Assembly (NCBI GenBank): GCA_019828595.1 | Contig: JAHQRK010000012.1 | Span: forward strand, 310,001 to 374,000 | DNA: 64,000 bases | Reading direction: 5' to 3' | DNA from: Aphanomyces cochlioides | Taxonomy: Eukaryota; Oomycota; Saprolegniomycetes; Saprolegniales; Verrucalvaceae | In this document: piece by piece, positions 50,706-59,829 of the stretch | How positions within the stretch are numbered: the stretch's first letter is position 1 | Layout: each line of letters starts with the position of its first letter | Notes under the pieces: model-generated | Seen by the model: only the letters and a program-made list of their open reading frames with translations | The model's database searches: none | Told to the model about the DNA's origin: nothing | Made by a program: the position numbers and the translations under genes

Positions 50706-52164
50706 TTATTCTGGTGATGGCGCACATGTAGTCAAGTACAAGACGGTGATGTCGTCCACGACATCTTCTTCGTCCAGCCATCGTTCTAACGCTTCCGCCA
50801 CGAGCATATCACATGTCGTTTGTGGATCTTGACTCTCGCTAATGCATTTTGCACACATATCGATGACTTGTTCAGACGGCATGAATTCCCAAAGGCCATC
50901 GGAGGCAACGACAACAAATGTACCTGGCGTTAGATCGAGTTCCGTCACGCATGGATCTGAAATCACACCAACTGACGTCGCGATGGAATCGCCAAACGAT
51001 CTAGACATGGCTAGCCCTGGCATATCAATGTCTTGCAGCCATACTCGCGGCACGCCATACTCAAACACGCGGCCATTCGTTGCCACGATTCGAGCTTCTT
51101 CTGATGGAACATCTACAACACAGGGTCAACGAAGCGTGAGAAAAGGATGCCGTACTTGGCTTGTGATCGCTTGACAGGATATGAGGAATGTACGTGTCGT
51201 TCTCGGGAGACAACACGCCAGCGACAGCACGACTGTCGCCTACATTTGCAATAAATACGCGTGGCTCAATATGCGGCAAAGAATCGGTTGGGTTGATAAA
51301 GAGCAGTGCAATAGCTGTGGTGCCGCTGACACTAATATCCAATTGACTTTCTTCTTCCAATGCAATTGTCATGCGGCAGGATGCATCGAGAAACACATCT
51401 TCGATCGTTTCGAGAGTAATTGCTGATGGATCCAAGGTTGTAGAGCTGTCCATCATCGTCATGTGCCGTAAGAGCGCGTCGGCAACGTGATGCGGATATC
51501 GATCACGGACGTAATGACTGACAAAAGCGCCTTGCGCACCATGGCCGTCCATGACACAGACAAATGTTAATGCATCGATCTACGAGGGAAAGAGTGAGAT
51601 GTCGAGGAATGATTGAGATACTGCATACCCCTGCAAAACGATCGCGAATGATAAAGGAATCTTGGTTCTCTTTTCGTCGGCCCATGGAATCGTTGCCAGC
51701 TCGAGTGCGAGATCCCCAGGCAAGGTGTTGGGAAAACGCCTATATCCATAGTGAGACAGCAAATATTATATAGATGGACGTACGCGCCGCCCACCCCGGG
51801 AATGTCCTGTGTATTTGGCTTGCTCGATTGTGAATTCGTCGACTGCAACGCCGGGAATACCACCACCGACGTAGACAAATGGCTCGTCCCCGATATATTC
51901 TTCCTCTTCAATAGAGACGTCAGTAATCTCTTCAAAGTCATCTTCGTCGACTTCTTGGCGATGCAGCTTGACTTCGAGCGTTGTGGATTTAATCAAGACA
52001 CCCGATTTAAAGCTGTTGCTTCGGAAAAACGTGCGTTTCCTCGGTGGCGGCGACTTGGCAAGATCCAAATCTACACATGGTCGGTTTCGCCCTGCAGACG
52101 GAGAGCACACACCTTCGTCATGCAGACCTCGCGCGCCGCAAAAATGGGAGAAACCGCATCCCAT
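50706..52164 (-). CDS. PP2C-family protein phosphatase with N-myristoylation signal
   Basis: ATG at 52164: MGCGFSHFCGARGLHD, with Gly2, Cys3 and Ser6 typical of dual acylation. A variable acidic region follows. Then, over short introns: GRRKENQDSFIIRDRF (motif 1), FVCVMDGHGAQGAFVSHYV (metal-binding D-G-H-G), SGTTAIALLFINP, VFIANVGDSRAVAGVLSP, HILSSDHKPS, LAMSRSFGDSIA, FVVVASDGLWEFM and VDDITVLYLT. All key metal-binding aspartates are present, so it should be an active Mg/Mn-dependent Ser/Thr phosphatase, probably membrane-tethered. At least three introns of about 40-60 nt are needed; not every junction was fixed. Confidence 0.9.
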
Positions 52165-52978
52165 TTCGGCTGCTCGACCGAGTTGTCGTCACTGTCAACA
52201 ACCGAGCAACAAATTTCCAATATAACTCGATTTTTGTATGCCCATATTAAAAACGAAAAACTGCCATTTCCGACGAGACCAAGACTCCCCTCCTTCATGG
52301 AGCTTTGAACTTCCTGCTCTCCACCGTCCTTTGAAGGATTGCGCAAAAAACTTCAGATGCATCCTGCATGCAAGGTCAAGGTAGAGGGTGAGCATCAACG
52401 TCATTGTCGCCGCTGCTGGCGCCTCCAAGACTGGCGTAACGTGCAGCACATACATCAGACCGAACGCATGGCCAGTTGCACGTCTTCTCGTCCAGTATTC
52501 CTTCGAACGCGCCAAGTCTGTTCCTAAACACTTCACAGATCACTTGCTCTATTGCACGATATCACCGCTTCCTTTTGATCAAGTCGTTGCATTTTTCTCG
52601 ATGGTGCAACCGCATAAAAGAGTCGTTGATTTACCCTGTCGTGCGTCGAGTTTTATCGAAATCCAGCCATTTCCGATACTGTAGTCGAGACATGACGTGA
52701 AGTTCTGTTTTCCCTTGTATTTGTCAAGCCAAGGAAGCCTCCCCTGCTGCCTCCGCCGTCTCGAGTCACACGCATGCAATTGTCATCTTTTGACTTAGAC
52801 TTTCCCATCCTTGTGGGGTTGATTATGCGTGTTGTCAATTTCTTGTGGTGGATCTATCCGGATAGTAATGCCAAATCACCCGGTTAATTCAAAGTTATAC
52901 GGAAAAAGGTTCTTTATCCGGATAATTTTAGTGCAGTGACAAGTGACCGTTTGATCCACAGCCAGATTTGCCGTCGCC
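52165..52978. promoter_or_regulatory. Intergenic with two TCCGGA palindromes before the transporter start
   Basis: CTATCCGGATAG at 52854-52865 and TTATCCGGATAA at 52914-52925 lie 113 and 53 bp upstream of the transporter ATG. A minus-strand ORF of 113 codons (52195-52536) and overlapping plus ORFs (52388-52684) have no domain and are not accepted as genes. Confidence 0.5.
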
Positions 52979-54600
52979 ATGGCAACCGACGATGGAGAAC
53001 AGCAGCATCTTGTGGACGGTCCATCCGTGAATACGCAATACCATTCCGTGCAAATCAATATTGAGAAACCAGCGATCCATGCAGAGAAGGAACAGCTAAC
53101 GACCTTGTGCAACTGCGAGTGTGACTGTGAATGCGAGCGTGGCGTTCCGATTGTCACGTCGTTGCATATTCATCGATCCCATGGATCGAGTCTCTCACCC
53201 AAGCATGTCACCGATCCACCTGTCAAGCAATCGTTGCCGTTTGTCGTGCTCATGACATTCATGACGCTCTTCATGTCTGTTGTCGGTGCTGGCATGCTCA
53301 GCATTCCATACATTTTTGCATCGACGCCGTTTGGAGTAGTGGTTGCATGCCTCGTCGTCGTTGGGCTTGCAATGGGATACACGGCAGAGCTGCTAGTCCG
53401 CGTCTACATGGCCACCAACATCACGACGTACTTGCGTGTCCTCAAGACTTGAGTTGCTGATGTGCATCTTGTAGATTTAACGGGTTGGCTCTCGCTGCTT
53501 ATGGCCCGACTGTGTCCAAAATTGTGTCAGGGACGACTATTTTTGCTATCTTGGGAGCTTGTGTTGGTTGCCTCGAAATTGTGATGGACCTCAGTCCCTT
53601 CCTGGTCCATCTACTCGGGATTAACACATCTATCAATCCTGCAACAATTGTCCTCACAGTCTTTCTCGTCTGCATCTACCCTTTGACCCTCCTCAAGAAA
53701 CTCACAGCCCTGCGATTTTCCAGCTACGTTGGTTTTGTCGCATCGATCTATTTGGTCCTTGCTGTCATTCTTCGATCTCGTCCTTCTTCCTCGATCGACA
53801 ACATTGCCCAGCCTTCGTTTGCCCATGTGGAGCTCAAGGTCGCACACTGTGTGTCGGTTTTCAATTATGCGTTTGTGAGTCATCTGAATGTGATCCCTCT
53901 CTTTGTCAACTTGCAACATGCCATGCCATCTGCCCGTGGTCACATCTTTGGCACGTCCTTACCAGCTTTGAGTCTCATGCAGTGGATCATTTACATCATG
54001 TCGCTCTTTTGCATTGGCATGTATAGTGTCTTTGGTACTCAAGAACTTGCCTTTCTTTCGTTCTCATGTTGACTTTGTAGGGACGAATGCCCTGGCATTG
54101 TACGGTAGCAACACTCAAGGCAATATCTTACTCAACCTTGAAAACGACAGTGTGATGGAATTTCCTCGCGTCGCCGTGCTTGTGACCATTCTGTTTTCCT
54201 TTCCGCTACTCTTTCACCCATTTATGATGCTCGTCGAAGCGTTTGTCCTCCAACTCTGGCTTGGCCATGACACCACATACCAGCTTTCACGCCCCGTCAA
54301 AGCTGTGGAATCAATGGTACGCCATGGCCATTTCGATTGCAGCCTCACACCTCTTGCTAGATTCTCCTGTTGCTCATCGTTGCAGTGGCTACAGTCATGC
54401 CTGGCATCCAAGTGACATTTTCACTCACTGGAGCAAGCTGTGTGACTCTGATGTGCTATGTTTTTCCAGTCATGTGCTACCTCCGCCTTTGTCCAAATGA
54501 ATCATTCTTACGGCGTGGAATGGCAGTAGCTGCAGCGATTTTTGGTGTCGTGACAGGCGCCATAGCGACAGTCATGGTTTTTGTTGGCACACTGAGTTGA
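52979..54600 (+). CDS. Amino acid/auxin permease-family transporter (AAAP, SLC38-like; 4 exons)
   Basis: Exons 52979-53427, 53475-54034, 54081-54316 and 54361-54600 join in phase to 494 aa; introns are 44-47 nt. A cytosolic N-terminus with a Cys run (CNCECDCECE) comes first. The AAAP signature follows: FMTLFMSVVGAGMLSIPYIF, VVACLVVVGLAMGYTAELLV, then about nine more membrane segments including YGPTVSKIVSGTTIFAILGA, VFLVCIYPLTLLKKLTALRF, FNYAFVSHLNVIPLF and a final FGVVTGAIATVMVFVGTLS. H+- or Na+-coupled amino acid transport is the family role; substrate and membrane are unknown. Its promoter carries two TATCCGGATA-type palindromes. Confidence 0.9.
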
Positions 54601-54610
54601 TTGTAATTAT

Positions 54611-55609
54611 CTACGTCGATCCTTGGAATCGGTCGGCCAAGTGGGACCCTGCTTTGAAGAGTAGGTCAGCGTGGTTGGACGCATTTTGCATGGTCACGAC
54701 GATGACAAAGATCAAGTATAGAATCCACGCAAGGTTGAATAGCTGAAACCACATCATGTTTTTCTTCCCGATGCATTTGCCCATCCATGGACAATGGTGG
54801 TCTACATCAAGAGCATGATACACTGCAAACCGGAATGACTTCTTACCGTATTTCTCAATGCATACGCCGCAATCGTCGCAATGTTCGGTGTGTCGAGCTT
54901 GATGGACGTCGCAAATGTCTTTTCAAAGAGATGAGCCGACACGGCGAAGGATTAGAGACTACCGCAGTAACTGGACATCGAGACAAGAGCAGGATCTGTG
55001 TGAAGCGAGCCGCGTGGAACAATACCAGGATCTGTGCATGTAGTTTTGAAGAGAAAGAAGATTGTGGCAAAGCACAGAGCTAGCGATAGGAGCGTATACC
55101 AGGCTTCAAGTTCTCTACATCTACAGAAGTTTGGATTTCCTGTAAAAAACTGATGAAGACGTACTGCTGGTCGATGAAAAAGTATGTCGAAACGACAATC
55201 AACGCCAGTGTGATCAAGACACCAATCCAATGCGGACCCACAATGATGAATGGATCTCTTTCGCGAAGCACGTAGTTTTGTCTACGTCAGGAGTCAGTAC
55301 AAGAAGCCGATCCCATGGACATCGAACCCAATTTTTCGAAAGCCAAAGCAACCTACAACGAGCATAAGAAACCACAACACAACGAAAGTCCAGACAGAAA
55401 CATCGACATGGATCGGTCGGTGTAACAAAGTCGTCTTCGTTGAAATGCAACTTCTGCCTTGTCGTATTCACCAATGCGTCTTCTTCATCCACAGTCGTGT
55501 CATTGCTCGTTCGGTCCTCTTTCGTTCCCAGGACGGACATCTCAACCTCACTTGTCTCGGGCATCTTATCGGAGTCGAAAAATGGGAGAGGCATATCCGT
55601 ACTTACCAT
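54611..55609 (-). CDS. DHHC-type palmitoyltransferase
   Basis: Multi-exon. An acidic N-terminus (MPETSEVEMSVLGTKEDRTS) precedes two membrane spans (GPHWIGVLITLALIVVSTYF; WYTLLSLALCFATIFFLFKT), then TDPGIVPRGSL. The Cys-rich domain ends in VDHHCPWMGKCIGKKNMMWF, containing the catalytic D-H-H-C. A third span follows, FNLAWILYLIFVIVVTMQ. This is a membrane S-acyltransferase. At the 5' end an ATG (55609) is followed immediately by GTAAGT, so a start exon of only ATG with a 42-nt intron ending before ATGCCCGAG is possible; reading straight through is the alternative. Cytoplasmic C-terminal sequence is short. Confidence 0.88.
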
Positions 55610-55671
55610 ACGTCCGGATAAAACCTTTATATTCTATATTTGTCATATAAATTAAGAAAGTATTTCAGTCA

Positions 55672-56318
55672 TTGACAAAGGTGCGATTGACAATGAGGAA
55701 ACGTTTGTGGAGAATCTTCAGTACACCGGTCGCTCGGCTGCCACTATCTCAGCTTACGGTATGCCGCGCATTCATCTCGAACGTCGTCTTGTTGCTTCAT
55801 TGCTCAAAATGCAAAATGATGCTGTGTTCCAATTGCTTAGCCAGACTAGCCAGACTTCAACGTGTGCACGGCAGCTTTTCGTTCCGAGAGCTACCACATC
55901 CTCGGTTCCATGCTCTTGCCATATCTTGGTAGCTTTGAGCCGGTGGCCACGTTTTTTTAAGCCCTTTCGCTTCGTGGTTGTGGAGAGTCCACTGGAGAAA
56001 TGTGGATCGACGGATTGATCACTCGTTTTTGCAGAGTTGGCCAGTTGCACGCTCCAGCACACGGTGAAGTTGACGGACGATGCACACAGCGTTCGAAGTT
56101 CACGGCAGATCAATTTGGAAGAACTGCGCGATCATCGTTGGTCAGCGCAAGAGCTTTGTGGGGCTTCGCAAAGGTGTTTAGATCGACCACGGTCGTCTTC
56201 ATCAGAGTTTGCTATGGTCATGCTTTGCGAGATAATTCACACTTTGATGGATCATCGACTGCTGCCTTTACAAAAGACACAAGACGTATCCTTCGATAAT
56301 GCCAGCGGAGGTGCCTAG
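55672..56318 (+). CDS. Unrecognised gene, exon structure not resolved
   Basis: One plus frame gives NLQYTGRSAATISAYGMPRI and HLERRLVASLLKMQNDAVFQ LLSQTSQTS, a helix-rich natural-looking stretch. Later (56040-56318) another frame gives VKLTDDAHSVRSSRQINLEE, LRDHRWSAQELCGASQRCLD and MVMLCEIIHTLMDHRLLPLQ to a stop at 56316-56318. The two must be joined by one or two introns between about 55870 and 56040 that I could not place in phase. No domain is recognised. Its stop lies about 83 bp from the convergent surface-protein gene. Confidence 0.4.
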
Positions 56319-56401
56319 AGTTCCCGAAGGAAATCGAGTCAAATGGTAACGCAAATACACTTGAATTCACTCTTAGTTGAACAGTTTCTATCGATCATTG
56401 T

Positions 56402-57466
56402 TTACGACAGCTCATGGTAGTCGCCATGATGGGCTTCCTCGGATTTCTTCGTTCGAGTTAGCCAGAACACGAGGCCAGCGATCGCGACAAGGCCGCCAAC
56501 GCCACAGCCGACCCCAATAGCCACTGAACTGCTTGATGATGAAGTCGAAGACGACGAAGATGGCGATGAGTTGGAAGACGCAGCAGGACTGGTGTCCGCT
56601 TGCGAAGTTGCCACGGTGGCCGCGCGGGTAGCATAAGTGTCGTAAGTGACGCACGTTGTGGAATTGTTGCAAACATAGTCTTTCGGGCAGACGACTTTGC
56701 CTTGAAGATCTCCAAACTTGGCATCCTGCGTGAGCTTTTTATCGCCAGATGAGAAAAAGCTGTCTGCATTCGGCACTTTGAGCTCACATTGGTACAGCGG
56801 ACCACTCACAAAGGTTGGCAACGCCTAAAGCACACAAAGGTCAACCATGACGAAGGTAGTTTTGCAAACCTGCTTGGTGCAGCCACATGAACTTGGACAT
56901 ACAACTGGGGCAGTTTGGCCCTGCCACGTCCATCCGTTGCAATTGCTGGAGCATCGCTTGGACAACGTGTCGTCTGAGATGAGCGATTGAAGCAGGTTTG
57001 ACAGTTGGGACGACGGTGCTGCAGTTGACGAAGTCTCGGATTGAATGAAAGCAAGCATGCTGGTTGCGCTCTTGAGGTTAGCTTGGCCAAATGCATTTTT
57101 GATGGCATTGCCGAGGAACGAGCAATTTTTGGTTTGACGCATGCTATTGCGGCACGTGCCACCACAGCAGACGTCGACATCAAGGCAATAGTCAGCGCTC
57201 GTCCCATCCATGACGCGCGAAGATGGAGCAATGCATTTCGCTCCGTCGACAATGTTGCGATGACCACAGGGTGCATTCGACGTACACGACTGGCATTCTG
57301 GATGATCTTGCAGGAGCGAGTCCACGTTCAAGTTCTTGCCGGCATACAAGAGCGCACCACCGCCACGGGCATTCAGCACTTGAGATACATAGTCTTTGTC
57401 TACATTTGTCGCTTGCGCTGAAGCCACCGCGAGGACACCAGCGGCGAGCACGAAAGGTCGCAGCAT
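56402..57466 (-). CDS. Type I membrane protein: Cys-rich ectodomain, Ser-rich stalk, one span
   Basis: ATG 57466 gives a signal peptide (MLRPFVLAAGVLAVASAQA). The ectodomain is Cys-rich (ECQSCTSNAPCGHRN, YCLDVDVCCGGTCRNS, KRCSSNCNGWTWQG, CPSSCGCTKQ). A 45-nt intron follows, then VSGPLYQCELKVPNADSFFS and VCPKDYVCNNSTTCVTYDTY. A Ser/Thr stalk leads into the span VAIGVGCGVGGLVAIAGLVF and a short charged tail. N-glycosylation sequons (NCS, NNS) are present. It looks like an oomycete-type cell-surface glycoprotein; no enzymatic domain is seen. ATTATCCGGA lies about 38 bp upstream of the ATG. Confidence 0.82.
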
Positions 57467-57857
57467 TGATCCAAAATGATCCGAAAGGTCACAAACTGTC
57501 TAGATTATCCGGACAAGATAATATTAACCGGATGGGATTGTATCCGGACATCGAGTCATAGACCCTCCAAGGAATGCGAGTGCTCTTATGTAGAAATGAT
57601 GAGGCGAATGCATCAATACACCTCACGAATCAAGTGTTAAGTAGTCGCGCAGCATTGTGCTTCATGATCTGCACATTAACTGACCTTTCGGACAAGTGGC
57701 CATCTATGTAATTATCCGGACATGCCTGGAAATTGCTCTTGTGCAGCAGAAATCTGGAATTGCCGGATAATTGTTATGTTAACCGGATTTTCAGTCCTTT
57801 TCGATAAAAAGGGATCTTTGGAATCATTCGACAACTTCCTTGTGCACAACGTGATCC
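57467..57857. promoter_or_regulatory. Divergent promoter with six CCGGA/TCCGG motifs
   Basis: ATTATCCGGA (57504), TTAACCGGAT (57524), TATCCGGACA (57541), ATTATCCGGA (57711), GCCGGATAAT (57762) and AACCGGAT (57781) are spread through the 391 bp between two divergent start codons. All share the half-site of the palindrome seen at 58.7 kb. Confidence 0.55.
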
Positions 57858-58699
57858 ATGGACGTCTTGCGCTCTCCGTCGCACGAAGGCACGTTTGGAG
57901 CAACGCCAACCGCTGAAGAGACGCCGACAACGACGAAAACCAAGCCAACACAGTCACGCATGAGGCGTATGCTGAAACAACTCTTTGTACTGCCTACGAT
58001 CCGGTTTGTGCTTGGTGCCGTGTTTGGAGCCACTGCAACAGTCACGATTTGCTTCTTTCCGTTCCCGAAAGGCAAATATTTCAGCTTCATTTGCGCACCC
58101 ATCACGCTTGCCTTTGCGTTCCTCTTAGACAAGTATACGAACACGAGTGTTTGCATGGTGACGACTGCTATCAAAGTGATCCAACGCAAGGCGAGTTTCA
58201 CTACGGCGTGGGTTGTCTACTTGGGTATGTATTTTGGAGCGTCGTACATCATCGATCAATTTCAACATGCGATTGACACATCGCCGCCAAAAGATCGCCA
58301 GTATATGGAACTCGTTGTCGAAAAGCTTTACTTTGCCATGAACGAGGTACTCTCCATCTACTCATACCTCGAGCTAATTTTGCAACCTAGACTGTGTCCT
58401 CACGTCTTCAGCAGACAACTGTGGTCACAGCTTTCTTCTACGGCTTTGATCATGCGCTGATCCGCGTTGTACTGCACTCAATGGCTCTTATTTGGCTTGT
58501 TTTGCTCCCAGAAATGAACCCTGCAATTGCCATGGGATTCTTTGGCAATACCAAGGCGCTAGACGGCGAAGATCGAGCACGATTCTGGGTCAATTTCGTC
58601 TTCCTCGTCGTGTCTTGCGTCGTGTTTGCCAAAGTGTGCGAGCTGATCTTGCGCGCGATCCAAGCAATGACTTCCAAGTCAAAGCCCAAGCAAAATTAG
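57858..58699 (+). CDS. Multi-span membrane protein, 265 aa (2 exons)
   Basis: Exons 57858-58346 and 58391-58699 (44-nt intron) give 265 aa. A Thr/Pro-rich N-terminus precedes hydrophobic segments LFVLPTIRFVLGAVFGATAT, FSFICAPITLAFAFLL, AWVVYLGMYFGASYII, then TVVTAFFYGFDHALIRVVLH, SMALIWLVLLPEMNPAIAMG and FWVNFVFLVVSCVVFAKVCE. The C-terminus is basic (SKSKPKQN). No family is recognised. It is flanked by TATCCGGATA motif clusters on both sides. Confidence 0.75.
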
Positions 58700-58720
58700 C
58701 AAGTGTACATTTTGAACATG

Positions 58721-58814
58721 TATCCGGATAACATTGATTTCATACCTATCCGGATATAATCAAATTGATCCGGATGAAATATTATCCGGGAATTCTAGTA
58801 CTTCTATCCGGATG
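58721..58814. promoter_or_regulatory. Cluster of five TATCCGGATA-type sites upstream of the ZNRD2-like gene
   Basis: TATCCGGATA (58721-58730), TATCCGGATA (58747-58756), GATCCGGATG (58767), ATTATCCGGG (58781) and TATCCGGATG (58805-58814) lie within 94 bp, ending 31 bp before the ATG at 58846. Confidence 0.65.
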
Positions 58815-58845
58815 ATTCATTTACATTCAACGGTTGATTGACATC

Positions 58846-59829
58846 ATGGTACACTTGATGCCCGTGCGTTGCTCACGCTGAATTAGAGCGACGACACAAG
58901 CGGCCGACTGGCCGAAAAGATGCTTCAAGGTTGGACTCTCCTGGCCGTGAATTGCCCAGAGCCTCATTGCTGCACGCCTCTCGTAAGCTCCAAGAAGGAC
59001 AAGACTCGAGTCTTGTGCGTGAAATGTGACAAGTGGTATTCCACAGAACCACCCGCGCAACCAAAGCCGCCTCAAACCCCACAGCCAGTTCAACAAGGTC
59101 TGCAATTGACGGATGTACTGCTTTTTGATGCGTGTGCTTGCTTGTAGAAGTGAAATCGGACGCGAATGAGATTGATGCATCGTACGAAGCACGAAGGAAG
59201 CGACGCGATGCAACGAGCAACAAATTGGGCGAAAAGATGCTACAGGTACGAAGAGAAGTCTCCGCTTGACGCATCAAATGAGAGCAGGGATGGGCATTGA
59301 TGAATCAAGTCTGTCCAAAGTCAGACTGCGGGACTCCATTTGTGCGCAACCGAGAGGGCCAGGTGCAATGCCAACTGTCAAGTGATGCTCACAGTGCTGA
59401 TGTAGTTGTATTGTGTCACATGCGACCAATTTGCCATAACGGAAGAACAAGTCGCGGCGACAGCTCCTTCTCCTCCTTCTAGCCAGACTCCGAAACGGCA
59501 AGAAGTGGTGGTATCCCCATCGTCCCCTCAATCTCATGGTAGACCCCGCGGCGATGACGACAATCCTCTAATGGGTTCTAGCTCAAGCCTTCATCGACAC
59601 AAGTGGCAACGACGGGGATGAAGATGACATATATGCACGAGCTCTGCATGTACTCAACGAGGTAAACTCTCTCTGACCGCCTCCTCAAGGGGATCACATT
59701 TCTTTGTAGAAACTCGCGGCTGCTGTGAACACAATGGAGCGAGCGACAACAGATAGCCAAGTGAAAGCACAATGCAAGGTGATCCGCGATCTCGTCAAGA
59801 CAATCAAAGCGATTCAAGCCATGCATTAA
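58846..59829 (+). CDS. ZNRD2: ZNRD2/p27 autoantigen-type protein with two zinc ribbons (7 exons, ATG-only first exon)
   Basis: Exons 58846-58848, 58887-59097, 59148-59245, 59288-59362, 59406-59538, 59582-59661 and 59710-59829 total 720 nt and join in phase to 239 aa. The first coding exon is just the ATG. Two p27-type zinc ribbons are present: KMLQGWTLLAVNCPEPHCCT ... VLCVKCDKWY, and KMLQGWALMNQVCPKSDCGT ... LYCVTCD, each with the preceding 'L-x-E-K-M-L-Q-G-W' helix. The C-terminus (YARALHVLNEKLAAAVNTME, RDLVKTIKAIQAM) is helical. The human relative is a telomere/Tankyrase-linked small protein with one ribbon. The stop overlaps that of SF3A1 by 4 bp. Five promoter palindromes lie just upstream. 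Confidence 0.85.

Noticed and set aside
52195..52684. Overlapping ORFs of about 100 codons on both strands
   Set aside because: No domain, no splice partners, and they occupy the promoter side of the transporter gene.
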